The notes under the pieces are model-generated. The model ran no database searches. It was not told the origin of the DNA and worked only from the letters and a program-made list of their open reading frames with translations. A DNA stretch of 64,000 nucleotides from Gemmobacter nectariphilus DSM 15620 (GTDB lineage Bacteria > Pseudomonadota > Alphaproteobacteria > Rhodobacterales > Rhodobacteraceae). A program made the translations under genes and the position numbers. Shown piece by piece: positions 1-8,303 of the stretch (the first letter of the stretch is position 1; the number at the start of each line of letters is the position of its first letter). The DNA is taken from assembly GCF_000429765.1 (NCBI RefSeq), contig NZ_AUCM01000012.1, positions 1-64,000 of the forward strand, given 5' to 3'.

Positions 1-261
1 CTTCTGGCGCTTGACGTAGGGCTTCACGTAGGACGCGACCATCAATCGGACTTCGTGGCCTAGGGCAGAAAGTTCCCGCGCCCAATGGTGCGCGGAGGGG
101 CACGCCTCCATGCCAACCAAGCACGGATCCAACCTCCCAAAGAACTCGAGCATCTGAGAGCGCCGCACCTTTCTGGTGATGACAACTTTTCCGTCAGCAT
201 CGACAGCGTGGACCTGGAAAACGCTCTTCGCGAGATCGAGGCCAATGATCATTCCGGACAT
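1..261 (-). CDS. IS110-family transposase, N-terminal part (cut by window edge)
   Basis: Reading leftward from ATG at 261, 87 codons run off the window edge without a stop. The start MSGMIIGLDLAKSVFQVHAV and the later stretch VGMEACPSAHHWARELSALG match the RuvC-like DEDD domain of IS110-family transposases: the Asp of GLDLAK and the Glu of GMEA are the first two acidic positions. KPYVKRQK is also typical of this region. An AAGGAG ribosome site lies at 271-276. Codon use looks less GC-biased than in neighbouring genes, as expected for a mobile gene. Whether the gene is intact beyond the edge cannot be seen. Known of the family: it moves DNA using a bridge RNA encoded in the non-coding end of the element. 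Confidence 0.85.
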   Translation of the reverse strand, partial: MSGMIIGLDLAKSVFQVHAVDADGKVVITRKVRRSQMLEFFGRLDPCLVGMEACPSAHHWARELSALGHEVRLMVASYVKPYVKRQK

Positions 262-544
262 ATCCAACCACTCCTTCTTCTCGGGGAACCGTTGAAACCA
301 GATTCGACGGTTGGGGTCGGGGTGTCCACATCATCAAATCAGGTAACCCTCGGCGATCAGCCGGCGAAGGTCTGCTAGCCAGGGACGACAACGCCTTCCT
401 TGAAAGCAAGGAAGCACCTCGGTTCTGCGCCGCTTGCCTGCCCGCGCATTCCAAACAGGGGGCGTTCCCCGAAGCAGACGCTGATGGTCATGGACCGGGC
501 ACCATGGATCGCACATGCACACGCAGCCGCCACAGGCACCCTGG
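262..544 (-). other. Upstream flank of the IS110 transposase, possible bridge-RNA region
   Basis: No convincing gene lies here. Read on the minus strand it is the leader of the transposase. It contains a perfect 8-bp hairpin with a 4-base loop at 395-414 (arms CTTCCTTG and CAAGGAAG) and a 6-bp inverted repeat at 287-292/307-312. In IS110-group elements the long left end upstream of the transposase encodes the bridge RNA, so this is where one would lie. The outer boundary of the element is not visible because IS110 members generally lack clear terminal inverted repeats. Confidence 0.35.
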
Positions 545-565
545 CATCATCTTGCCCCAAATACC
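545..565 (+). repeat. Intergenic box element, copy 1 (box only)
   Basis: Carries CATCTTGCCCCAAATACC, the conserved box of the dispersed element, on the plus strand. No adjoining GC hairpin was recognised. It lies downstream of the minus-strand operon ending at 791, in the orientation that reads GGTATTT in the direction of that operon. The rest of 566-790 shows no gene or other clear structure. Confidence 0.6.
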
Positions 566-790
566 CAAGCCCGGCCCCAAACCCCACGCGCCGGCAAGGG
601 TGAAGCGAGGCTTGCCCCCGCTTTGCCTGACGCTTGACGCCAAAGCGCGCCCCCCGCGAGATCTCCGATGACTGCGCAAGGCCAACTGCTTCTCCCGCCA
701 TCCCCTACCACCAGCGGCCGGGGCATGGCGCAGGCGGCGCAGGCCGCGCCGCCGAGCGGGGGCTCGATGCCCCCCGAGGCGGCCCACCCG

Positions 791-1546
791 TCAGCGGCGC
801 GGCTTGCCGCCCCAGGTGCCAAGCCAGGCGGTAAACCGCCCCCAGACACCGCGGGCACGGTCGCGGGCCTGATCGGCGCGGGCGTCGATCTCGTCGATCG
901 TATCGCCCACCTCATCGACCAGCGGGTCGATCATGCGTTCGCGAAACTGCGCCAGCATCCGCCAGATCAGCACCACAAGCGCGGCCAGCAAGGACAGGAT
1001 GATGATGCTCATCCAGGGGATGATCGTTGCATCCGGCCCCGAGACCTCACGCAGGCTGATCGCATTGGGGAAGATCGTGAAGAACTCGTTCCGCCAGCCG
1101 TAATGGGTGACCGCCACCCATTTCGGCGCCTCCTTGGTGGACACAAGTTCCGTCGCCGTGGTCTGCAGGTTGTAGCTGTTCAGCTTGAAATAGGGCGGCC
1201 AGCCCCAGCCGGTATCCTCGTTGCGATAGACCATCGGCTTGCCGTTCGGCTGCACGGTCTGGATGAAGAACACATCGCGCGTCAGCCCGTCGGTGCCGGC
1301 GCCCACATCGGGGCCCGCCCAGAAGAACGAATTCTCGCCAAAGTCCATGCGCTTGCTGTCGGTGCCGACAATGCGCACGATGTCATGTTGCGGCAGGTTA
1401 TAGTGCAGCACGCTGCCAATCAGCAGCGCCACCATCGCCAGCACCCCCCACTTGACGAACCGCAGCTTGCCTTCGCGCTGCATCATCAGCCAGCCGAACA
1501 GCCCGACGACAGCAACCGCGACGACCAACCAGACCAACCACTGCAT
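791..1546 (-). CDS. DUF1523 family membrane protein
   Basis: 251 residues. Two hydrophobic segments lie near residues 3-21 and 32-47. A non-cytoplasmic-looking middle part follows (NLPQHDIVRIVGTDSKRM through HYGWRNEFFTIFPNAISL), then a third membrane segment at about 176-197 and a charged C-terminal tail with acidic/basic heptads. The middle block is what I recognise as DUF1523, a family found mostly in Rhodobacterales with no assigned function. It is the last gene of the eight-gene minus-strand operon, 39 bases after the preceding stop. A GGAGAG ribosome site precedes the ATG. Confidence 0.75.
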   Translation of the reverse strand: MQWLVWLVVAVAVVGLFGWLMMQREGKLRFVKWGVLAMVALLIGSVLHYNLPQHDIVRIVGTDSKRMDFGENSFFWAGPDVGAGTDGLTRDVFFIQTVQPNGKPMVYRNEDTGWGWPPYFKLNSYNLQTTATELVSTKEAPKWVAVTHYGWRNEFFTIFPNAISLREVSGPDATIIPWMSIIILSLLAALVVLIWRMLAQFRERMIDPLVDEVGDTIDEIDARADQARDRARGVWGRFTAWLGTWGGKPRR

Positions 1547-1585
1547 CCCACTCTCCGCTTTGCTGTCTGCGCCCGGCGCGCAGGC

Positions 1586-1852
1586 TCACCCGAAGTTCAG
1601 CACATAGACCAGAACTGAAATCACCACCACCGGCACGATATAGACGCCCCACAGCAGCCGACGGCGCAAGGATTTCTGGTATCGTGCCATCCCCTCCTCG
1701 ATATAGGCATCGCGCTCGCCAGTCCCATGGCCGCTGTCCCAGCGTTTTTCCAGCCGCTCGCGTTCCAGCGAGCGGGCATAGACCGAGATCAGCACATACA
1801 GCACCGACAGAACGATCAGCAGAAAGAACCCCAGCCGGATGAAGCCGATCAT
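1586..1852 (-). CDS. Small two-helix membrane protein, unknown
   Basis: 88 residues, starting MIGFIRLGFFLLIVLSVLYV. Hydrophobic helices at about residues 4-24 and 67-86 flank a charged, probably cytoplasmic, middle (RSLERERLEKRWDSGHG). It overlaps the stop of the preceding gene by four bases (ATGA), so translation is probably coupled. I do not recognise a family. The longer open frame upstream in the same phase is not needed, since the overlap start gives the expected membrane protein. Its place in the operon suggests a membrane partner of the ATPase system. Confidence 0.75.
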   Translation of the reverse strand: MIGFIRLGFFLLIVLSVLYVLISVYARSLERERLEKRWDSGHGTGERDAYIEEGMARYQKSLRRRLLWGVYIVPVVVISVLVYVLNFG

Positions 1853-3222
1853 GTCCGCCCTTTCCTCAAGGCGCCCCAGGGGCCGACCGCCTGGATCGGC
1901 GTGCCGGTCCAGGGCCCGGCGGGCCGCGGTGCGGGGCGCGGGGTTTCGTCCATCGCAGGTTCGGGGCCGAACAGCGCGGCCCGCGCCCCGGCCTTGTCGA
2001 TCTTGTATTCCCGTTCCAGAAACTCGGCCACCCAGCCGCGCTTGGCATCGGACCACTGGGCATAGCTGTGATAGAACAGCTCCTTGTGGCAGATATACAG
2101 CTGGCGCACATCCAGCGGCGACAGCTCCGACAGCAGCATGTTGACCAGCCCCTTGTCTGGCCCCTGAGCGGCGCGCAGCAGGTAGAAATAGGCAGGGTGG
2201 TCCGATCGGATCTCGGGCCAGTCGCCCCCGGTCTCGGCCCAGCGCAGCACGGCGGCCAGGCCCTTGAACTCTTCGGGCAGCGCGGGGCCCAGCTTGCGGG
2301 CGATCTGGCGCAGATCGCCGCGGCTGGCCCCCGCCAGATCCAACCCCAGCTTGTCCGCCGCCGCGACCAGCACGAAATCCATCTTCTGGCGCAGCAGCGC
2401 GGCCGTATCGACGCCGCGCGCGGTGACGATGCTTTCGACAAGGCCGTTCTTGCCCAGCCAGTCGGCCAGCATGTTCCGTTGCCGCAGCCAGATCACTTGC
2501 CCGATCGGCAGCGGGCCAAGGCTTTCAGGCGGCGCCACGGTGATCGCCGCAGGCGCTGCGACCTTGCGGAAGATGTAGAGCCCGCCGAAATGGCTGGTCC
2601 AGTAATTCGGCTGCTCAAAGCTCATGGCCGGCAGCGCGATGGGCACCCGCGTCACATCGCCGGTCTTTTTCGCCAGCCCGATCATGTCGGCGATCAGCAC
2701 ATCGTCGCGCCAGCCATCGGGTTCGGTGCGGAACCGCTCGATCAATTTCGTCAGCTTGCCGGCATCCGCGACATGATGGCCAATGGTATCGGCCTCGACC
2801 GTGATACGGCGGATGTCGAACAGTTTCGCGGGGTTCGACAGCTCGTAGACCGAGTTTTGCAGCTCGCCCGCCACCGCATCCCGGGCGGTCAGGGCAAAGA
2901 GCTGCGATTCATTGGCATCGATGAACTGGCGCAGGATGCCGCGCGCGGTCGAGAACTTGGCATTCAGCAGCGGCGCATGTTTTTGCGCGGTGGTCAGCAA
3001 GATGAACTGCCGGTTGGCACCATCGGGGTTGAGATACAGATCATCGCCCAGCTCGTCCCCGACCTCGGGCGAATAGCCGGAAATGTCGATGTGGAAGTCC
3101 TGAAGCTGCGTCTCGCGCCCGGTCAGTGCCTTGAGCGCGCGGTTGTAGCGCGCGACGAGGGCGGGGCTGGCGATTTCCACCAGATTGCCGAACATCAGGC
3201 CTTTTTCGATGAGGCGTTTCAT
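1849..3222 (-). CDS. Conserved operon protein of unknown function (about 457 residues)
   Basis: About 457 residues starting MKRLIEKGLMFGNLVEIASP. Predicted mixed alpha/beta, mostly soluble, with a Pro-rich C-terminal tail (ETPRPAPRPAGPWTG). There is no signal peptide and no recognised catalytic motif. It may be the family recorded as DUF6638 in Rhodobacterales, but that is from memory and uncertain. The ATG at 3222 overlaps the upstream stop by four bases, which decides this start over a longer in-frame reading to 3336. The following small membrane gene also overlaps it by four bases. Confidence 0.75.
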   Translation of the reverse strand: MKRLIEKGLMFGNLVEIASPALVARYNRALKALTGRETQLQDFHIDISGYSPEVGDELGDDLYLNPDGANRQFILLTTAQKHAPLLNAKFSTARGILRQFIDANESQLFALTARDAVAGELQNSVYELSNPAKLFDIRRITVEADTIGHHVADAGKLTKLIERFRTEPDGWRDDVLIADMIGLAKKTGDVTRVPIALPAMSFEQPNYWTSHFGGLYIFRKVAAPAAITVAPPESLGPLPIGQVIWLRQRNMLADWLGKNGLVESIVTARGVDTAALLRQKMDFVLVAAADKLGLDLAGASRGDLRQIARKLGPALPEEFKGLAAVLRWAETGGDWPEIRSDHPAYFYLLRAAQGPDKGLVNMLLSELSPLDVRQLYICHKELFYHSYAQWSDAKRGWVAEFLEREYKIDKAGARAALFGPEPAMDETPRPAPRPAGPWTGTPIQAVGPWGALRKGRT

Positions 3223-3551
3223 GGGCGGGCTCCGAAGCGGCGCGCAAGCCGGATTGTCATCAGGGCGGCCAAGGTCCAGACCATTGCCAGAATCGCGAGG
3301 TCGCCCAGCAGAAAGGGTAGCAGGTCGCCCCGCCACAACGCGCCAGCGGGCAGCGTCAGCACGACATCCTCGGACCAGAGCGCAAGGGCGCTGACCAGCG
3401 TGGCCAGCACCACGGCGACCGCTCCCATCTGGCGCACCCGTTTGCCATCGGGCCGCCGGGCGGCGCCGATCAGGGCGCGAAAGGCGGTCAGCACGATCAG
3501 GACCGGCGCCGCTATGGCCAGAAGGCCGGGGGTGGCGGCGGGATAGGCCAT
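3219..3551 (-). CDS. Small three-helix membrane protein, unknown
   Basis: 110 residues, MAYPAATPGLLAIAAPVLIV. Hydrophobic stretches at about 8-28, 42-60 and 78-98 suggest three membrane helices, ending in a basic RLARRFGARP tail. The ATG shares one base with the upstream stop (TGATG), and the gene overlaps the next by four bases. No family recognised. With the adjacent 104-residue protein it forms a pair of small membrane genes between the ATPase gene and the 457-residue gene. Confidence 0.75.
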   Translation of the reverse strand: MAYPAATPGLLAIAAPVLIVLTAFRALIGAARRPDGKRVRQMGAVAVVLATLVSALALWSEDVVLTLPAGALWRGDLLPFLLGDLAILAMVWTLAALMTIRLARRFGARP

Positions 3552-3865
3552 CAGGCGTTCCTTCCGTGTGGCCGTTGTGCTTTGGTCTCGGCCCGCCGTT
3601 CTCGGGCTGCGAGCACCAACACGAGGACTGTCACCGCTGCGAGGGGGAAGCCTATCACGGCGATGGCAGAGGCGCCCTCGAGCTCGGAGAGCATCACAAT
3701 CGTTATCACGCTGGGAAAAAACGTGACGGCGCCACCTGCCTGCGTTGCCCAATGCCAGCGCAGCCATGTGCCGGAGGGCAGCCGCGTCCAGACGCGGCGC
3801 GCCGTCCACAGGGCCAGGGGCAACCCCGCCAGATTGACCGCGCAAAGCAATATCATGCCATTCAC
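3551..3865 (-). CDS. Small membrane protein, unknown
   Basis: 104 residues, MNGMILLCAVNLAGLPLALW. Hydrophobic segments at about 3-20, 42-60 and 67-87, with a basic C-terminus (AARERRAETKAQRPHGRNA). It begins inside the stop region of the AAA+ ATPase gene (four-base overlap) and ends on the start of the next small membrane gene. This is strong translational coupling, so the products are probably made in fixed proportion with the ATPase. No family recognised. Confidence 0.75.
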   Translation of the reverse strand: MNGMILLCAVNLAGLPLALWTARRVWTRLPSGTWLRWHWATQAGGAVTFFPSVITIVMLSELEGASAIAVIGFPLAAVTVLVLVLAARERRAETKAQRPHGRNA

Positions 3866-5793
3866 CCCCGCCCCTCCAGATACCGCCGTTTCGCTTCCTC
3901 GGCCCGCCCCATATCCCGCACCATATTGCTGATCGCCACCTCGTCCGACTTGTCGGCATAGCGGAATTCGCTGTCGGCGTAGCGGTTGATTTCCTGCACC
4001 ACCATCTCGACGGTGATGGGCCGGATCATCTCGCGCAGCATCTGGACCTTGCGGTCATAGGGCTGGAACAGGAACAGGTCGGGCTTTTCCATCCACTCGT
4101 CCGGCAGGTCCACATCCATCGCCCGCACCTTGATGGCATCGGTGATGTTCTTGATCGCGCGGCCGGTAAAGCGGGGGTCGGCGGTCTGGATCGCCTTGAG
4201 GTAGCTGCCCAGCTTGGCCAGCGTGTCGAGCGGGCCATCGGCCGTCACACGATCCCAGACCTTGCGCAGCCCGTCCTCGTGCGGGCGGTTGTGCGAGGCA
4301 AAGCTGTCGGCCACTGCGCGCTGGATCGCCTGGGCGGCGTAAAGCTGATGCTCGCCCAAGGGGATCGCATGGTTCTTGCCCAGAAGCAGGGTCAGGATGT
4401 CGATGTAATCCGCGCGCGATTGCGGGCCATCGACCAGGAACCGGGCGCCGGCGCGCTGGCGCAGGGCATCGTCGACATTTTCCGGGAAATTCGAGAACAT
4501 GCCAAAGGTGCAATTGCCGCGCACCACGGTATTGGCGCCGGCAAAGGCCTCCATGAACACCGCCGTGACCTCTTGTTGGCCGGCGGATGACTGGCGATCG
4601 CCGCGCTTGCCGGCGATCTGGTCGATATCGTCGATGGTGCCAAAGCCGATCACCGCAGGGTCAAGGATATTGGCGATGAAGGATTTCGCATTCTGGGCGG
4701 ATTTGCCCTGATAGCTGTCGATCTGGTCGATGCTGAAATTCTGATAGCGGAACGGATAGCCCGCCGCCTTGCAATAATCGTTCAGCAGCCCCGCCATCAT
4801 CTGGATCAGCGTCGTCTTGCCGGTGCCCGGCGCGCCATCGCCCATGAAGGTGAAGATGAAACCGCCCAGTTCCGCAAAGGGGTTGAGCTTGCGGTCGAAA
4901 TCATAGGCCATCAGCATCTTGGCCAGTTTCATCGCCTGATATTTGGCGATGTGATTGCCGATCACCTCGGAGGGCTTTTTGAAAGCCATGGTCAGCACGG
5001 TGCCGCGCGTCTTGGCCGAAGGGGCGAATCCGGCGATGCTGAGCCCATCCGCCTCGATGTGCCAGCTGGCCCCGGTGAAGGCGCCAAGGCGGGGGGCGGT
5101 TTCGGCGCGGGCCTGGACCTTGGCCATCAGACCTTCGGCATAGGCGGCAAGCATGGCCAGAAGGCGCGCATCGTCGCTGGCAAAGGCTGCGATGTCCTGA
5201 TCGAGCTCCCACAGGGCGCCATGGAGCGCAAGCACGGGATTGTCGGTCAGAACCTCGTCGACCCCGCCGATCTCGACGGTGGTTTCGCCCAGCTGCGGGG
5301 CGATCAGGAAGGCGAGGCTATTGGCAAAGGTCTGCAGCACGACGAGCGCCTCGGCCGCCAGCAGTTCGGTGAACTCGGCGCGGCGCGCATCGGGCAGCGG
5401 GCTGGCAAGGTTGGCCTTTTTCAGCTCGGTCAGCCCGGTGCGTTCGGCAAAGGTCTGGCCCATGGCAAGCGCGATGGCCAGCGCCCGGCGCAGCGACTGG
5501 GCGGCGGTGGCGATGGCGGGGGTGGGAAGGCCATCCTCGGCGGCAGCCTCGATCCGGTCGAGCAGGTGGACGCTGCCCGGCCGGGCCGTCGGGCGCGTCA
5601 CAAGGCCCGGGGTGGTCGAGCGGAACCGCGCGCGCGCGGGAGTGCCGGGCGAGCGTTCGGGGGCGGTCTCAGGGCTGCGCGGCTGGGTCAAGCGCGGCGC
5701 GTGGTCGAACCCCTGAAGCAGCGCGAGCGCGGGGGCGTAATGGGCGCGGATCGCATCTTCGCGCAGTTCCATCGTGTCGCGGGGGCTGGACAT
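3862..5793 (-). CDS. AAA+ ATPase of the unknown operon
   Basis: 643 residues. The first 300 or so are helical with a Pro/Arg-rich low-complexity stretch near 33-75. An AAA+ core follows: Walker A GDGAPGTGKTT at about 318-328 and a Walker-B-like VIGFGTIDDID at about 381-391. FGMFSNFPENVDDALRQRAG near 430-449 probably holds sensor and arginine-finger elements. The C-terminal part has the helical lid. It should hydrolyse ATP to remodel a partner, but the substrate is unknown. The core recalls MoxR/RavA-like or proteasome-type remodellers only in general terms. It leads the five-gene overlapping block and is separated from the two upstream genes by a 174-base gap holding box element copy 2. Confidence 0.8.
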   Translation of the reverse strand: MSSPRDTMELREDAIRAHYAPALALLQGFDHAPRLTQPRSPETAPERSPGTPARARFRSTTPGLVTRPTARPGSVHLLDRIEAAAEDGLPTPAIATAAQSLRRALAIALAMGQTFAERTGLTELKKANLASPLPDARRAEFTELLAAEALVVLQTFANSLAFLIAPQLGETTVEIGGVDEVLTDNPVLALHGALWELDQDIAAFASDDARLLAMLAAYAEGLMAKVQARAETAPRLGAFTGASWHIEADGLSIAGFAPSAKTRGTVLTMAFKKPSEVIGNHIAKYQAMKLAKMLMAYDFDRKLNPFAELGGFIFTFMGDGAPGTGKTTLIQMMAGLLNDYCKAAGYPFRYQNFSIDQIDSYQGKSAQNAKSFIANILDPAVIGFGTIDDIDQIAGKRGDRQSSAGQQEVTAVFMEAFAGANTVVRGNCTFGMFSNFPENVDDALRQRAGARFLVDGPQSRADYIDILTLLLGKNHAIPLGEHQLYAAQAIQRAVADSFASHNRPHEDGLRKVWDRVTADGPLDTLAKLGSYLKAIQTADPRFTGRAIKNITDAIKVRAMDVDLPDEWMEKPDLFLFQPYDRKVQMLREMIRPITVEMVVQEINRYADSEFRYADKSDEVAISNMVRDMGRAEEAKRRYLEGRG

Positions 5794-5820
5794 GGCAAGC
5801 TCCGGTCTGGGGCGGAGAGG

Positions 5821-5868
5821 CCGGGGGTTTCACCCCCGGACCCCCAGGGTATTTGGAAAAAGGCAAAG
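5821..5868 (-). repeat. Box element copy 2 with GC hairpin, inside the operon
   Basis: Hairpin CCGGGGG/CCCCCGG at 5821-5839 (loop TTTCA), followed on the plus strand by AGGGTATTTGG. The box is on the minus strand, the same strand as both flanking genes. This is the opposite of the terminator-like arrangement seen at most copies, and it splits the operon between the 375-residue gene and the ATPase gene. Confidence 0.7.
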
Positions 5869-5967
5869 CAGCCGGTCGGGGCATGGGGCGGCGGGCGGCG
5901 GCGCGACGGACGCGCGGGCGGGTGCCGTGGTTCGCGAGGCAGGGCAAGACTGCGGGGTGGCGGCCAT

Positions 5968-7095
5968 CTAGCGCACCTTCATCACATGGCCGCTGGGAGA
6001 GACGACAAAGCGGGTGACATCGTGAAAGCCGGGCGGGTTGCGTTCGGCCAGCACCTGATAGGGAGTTTCGGGCAGGATGACGAAGCGGTCGGTCGCGCTG
6101 GCGCCGGTTTCCGCGCCGCGCCCCATGAAGGGGTCGAGCGCGAAGGTCTGGCGTTCGGCGGTGGAGAACCAGCCGGTCTTTTCCATCTGGCTGCCCGAGG
6201 AGACCAGCCGTTCCAGTGTCCAGACCAGGGCCCAGTCCTGGCCTGTGGGGGCCCTGGCCTCGGCCAGCACCTCGCCGATGGGGCCCGATTGCAAGGTGAA
6301 GACCGAGGAATACATCGGGCCAAGATGCAGCCGTTTCAGCACCTTGGGGTGCAGGTCGTCGAAATCGGTATCAAGACCCTGGGCGATGGTCAGCAGTTTC
6401 AGCCCGTTAAGCGATTGCGCCATCAGATGCGATTGCACCGCAGGCCAGCGGCGGTCATCGCGCGGCAAGGCGGTGCGGCCCGAATCCTCGATCTCCATCA
6501 GGTAGATCACCGGCAGGTTGACCAGCGTGTCATAGACCGCCCAGGACAAGAGCCAGGTGCGCCGGTGGCCATCGACGCCCGAAAGCCACTGGGCCTGGAC
6601 ATCGTTGCGGGCAAGGAACAGCCCGCCCTGCACCAGCATCTGATAATAGAGCCGCTGGGCCAGCGCATATTGCAACCCGGTCGGGATGGTCTGGTCCCCG
6701 ACGATCTGGCGGACCATGCGGTCCTTCAATTCGTCCTCGGAGGGCATGTCGTTCAGATGGCCCATGGCCTGGGCGGCATCATTGGCCATGAACAGAAGTT
6801 CCGAGGCCACCGGAAAGCCGCTTTCATGGCGATCAAAGGCCAGGCGCTGGCGCAGGCCCGGCCCTTCGGCGCGGCCCGTCATCAGGTATTTCAGCGACAG
6901 CGCCTGAAAGCTGCGCTGAAGCGCCTCCATATAGGTCGCGATCTGGCGCAGCTCGGGCCGCGTCAGGTGGCCGTCGCGTTCAAGCTCGGCCGCGACCCGC
7001 GGCATATGGCCGGTGATGCGGTCGAACTTGGCGAAATAGCGCCGGGCGGTCAGATCGTCATAAAGCTCGGTATGGTCGGGGGCGGGCTCGGGCAT
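5968..7095 (-). CDS. Conserved operon protein of unknown function (375 residues)
   Basis: 375 residues, MPEPAPDHTELYDDLTARRY. Mostly helical in the first half, with a possible beta-rich C-terminal part (FVILPETPYQVLAERNPPGF, TRFVVSPSGHVMKVR). No membrane helix, signal peptide or known motif. Only nine bases separate its start from the stop of the coiled-coil gene, so the two are surely co-transcribed. No family recognised; its constant neighbours are the only functional clue. Confidence 0.75.
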   Translation of the reverse strand: MPEPAPDHTELYDDLTARRYFAKFDRITGHMPRVAAELERDGHLTRPELRQIATYMEALQRSFQALSLKYLMTGRAEGPGLRQRLAFDRHESGFPVASELLFMANDAAQAMGHLNDMPSEDELKDRMVRQIVGDQTIPTGLQYALAQRLYYQMLVQGGLFLARNDVQAQWLSGVDGHRRTWLLSWAVYDTLVNLPVIYLMEIEDSGRTALPRDDRRWPAVQSHLMAQSLNGLKLLTIAQGLDTDFDDLHPKVLKRLHLGPMYSSVFTLQSGPIGEVLAEARAPTGQDWALVWTLERLVSSGSQMEKTGWFSTAERQTFALDPFMGRGAETGASATDRFVILPETPYQVLAERNPPGFHDVTRFVVSPSGHVMKVR

Positions 7096-7104
7096 CGCCG
7101 CGGA

Positions 7105-8181
7105 TCACTCTTGCCCGTAGAGATTCTTGTCGTGCTTCTCGACGATCTTCGCAAAGCGGCGGGCAAAGCGTTCGTCGGCCTTGGCCTTCTGTTCCAGCAC
7201 CTTGCGGGCAAAGACCATGTGATCCTCGTGCGCTTCCAGCATGTCGGCCATGCGCTGGTTGGTGGCGGTGCCGATGGCGGCCATGGCGGCCTGCGCCTCC
7301 TTGTCGGTCTGCACACCGATTTCGTTGATGCGGTGGGCGACGTCCTGCTGCTGCGCGGTCTTGAGCGACTTGACCAGCGCGTCATAGAGCACCACGCGCT
7401 GCTTGGTGTCGGTTTGCAGCTTGTTGATCAGCACCAGCTGGGTCGCCGCCTGGTTGGTCAGGCTGTCGACCCAGGTCTTGCCCTTTTCGATATAGCGCTC
7501 GAGCGTCTGGGACTTGGCCAGCATGACCTGTTCGTCCTGCACCAAGGCGTTGTGGCGCGCGTTCAGCGCCGCCAGATCGGTTTCCAGCTTGGTGCGGGCG
7601 GCCGCGTCCTGTTCCATCGAGATGCGATTTTCCAGCTCGATCAGCCGGGGGTCCATGGCCGCGATCTCCGCCCGCACGGCTTCCAGCTGGCCAACCACGG
7701 CCTCGCGCTCGGCCAGGGTTTCGCCCAGATTGCCCTCGACCTTGACCTTCTGGGTGTTCAGCAGGTCGAGCTGCGATTGCAAGAGGCGCACGATCACATC
7801 GGATTTTGCGATCAGATCCTGCAATTTCGTGTCGATCGAGGCCGAGCGCAGGCGTTCTTGCCGCATCGATTCGGATTTGCCGCTGGAAAAGACGCCGACA
7901 AAGCTTTCCCAGCCGGTCTTGCTGCGCATCTCGTCGAAATCCTTCGAGAAGGCGGCGGTCACATCGTCCAGCCCCATGATCAGCTCGGCGATGTTCGCGT
8001 TCATCAATTCGGTGTGCTGGTGGACATCTTGCAAGGTCGCCGTCTCGATGTCGATCTCGGGGCCGCCTTCGGCAATCTTGGCGCGCGCGGCCTCGACCTG
8101 AGCGGTGATGGCGGAAATGCGCGATTGAGCCTTGGCGATCTCCTGCTCGCTCTGGCGGATCGCTGCGTCGAAATCGGCCAT
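7105..8181 (-). CDS. Long coiled-coil protein, possibly TelA-like
   Basis: 358 residues, almost entirely helical with heptad-like stretches throughout (for example EREAVVGQLEAVRAEIAAMD and EKGKTWVDSLTNQAATQLVL). No membrane segment. The size, pattern of long helices and link to a stress-type operon resemble TelA/KlaA toxic-anion-resistance proteins, but no diagnostic motif was confirmed. First gene of the minus-strand operon; a strong AGGGGGG ribosome site precedes the ATG. It is divergent from the M20 gene, with about 120 bases between them for both promoters. Confidence 0.75.
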   Translation of the reverse strand: MADFDAAIRQSEQEIAKAQSRISAITAQVEAARAKIAEGGPEIDIETATLQDVHQHTELMNANIAELIMGLDDVTAAFSKDFDEMRSKTGWESFVGVFSSGKSESMRQERLRSASIDTKLQDLIAKSDVIVRLLQSQLDLLNTQKVKVEGNLGETLAEREAVVGQLEAVRAEIAAMDPRLIELENRISMEQDAAARTKLETDLAALNARHNALVQDEQVMLAKSQTLERYIEKGKTWVDSLTNQAATQLVLINKLQTDTKQRVVLYDALVKSLKTAQQQDVAHRINEIGVQTDKEAQAAMAAIGTATNQRMADMLEAHEDHMVFARKVLEQKAKADERFARRFAKIVEKHDKNLYGQE

Positions 8182-8303
8182 GAGGCCCCCCTGTAAAAAT
8201 ATGTCAAACTGATCTGGGAACGGTTATGGCAAATTGCATCCCGACCGTCATCCGCTTTCGCACTCTTGCAGATGGCACCGCGCTGTCGCATCGTGCGAGC
8301 ATC

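Noticed and set aside
4951-8196. A 1081-codon open frame on the plus strand opposite the unknown operon
   Set aside because: It runs antisense across three well-supported genes and their gap, has no ribosome site or family features, and is expected by chance in GC-rich DNA where stop codons are rare.
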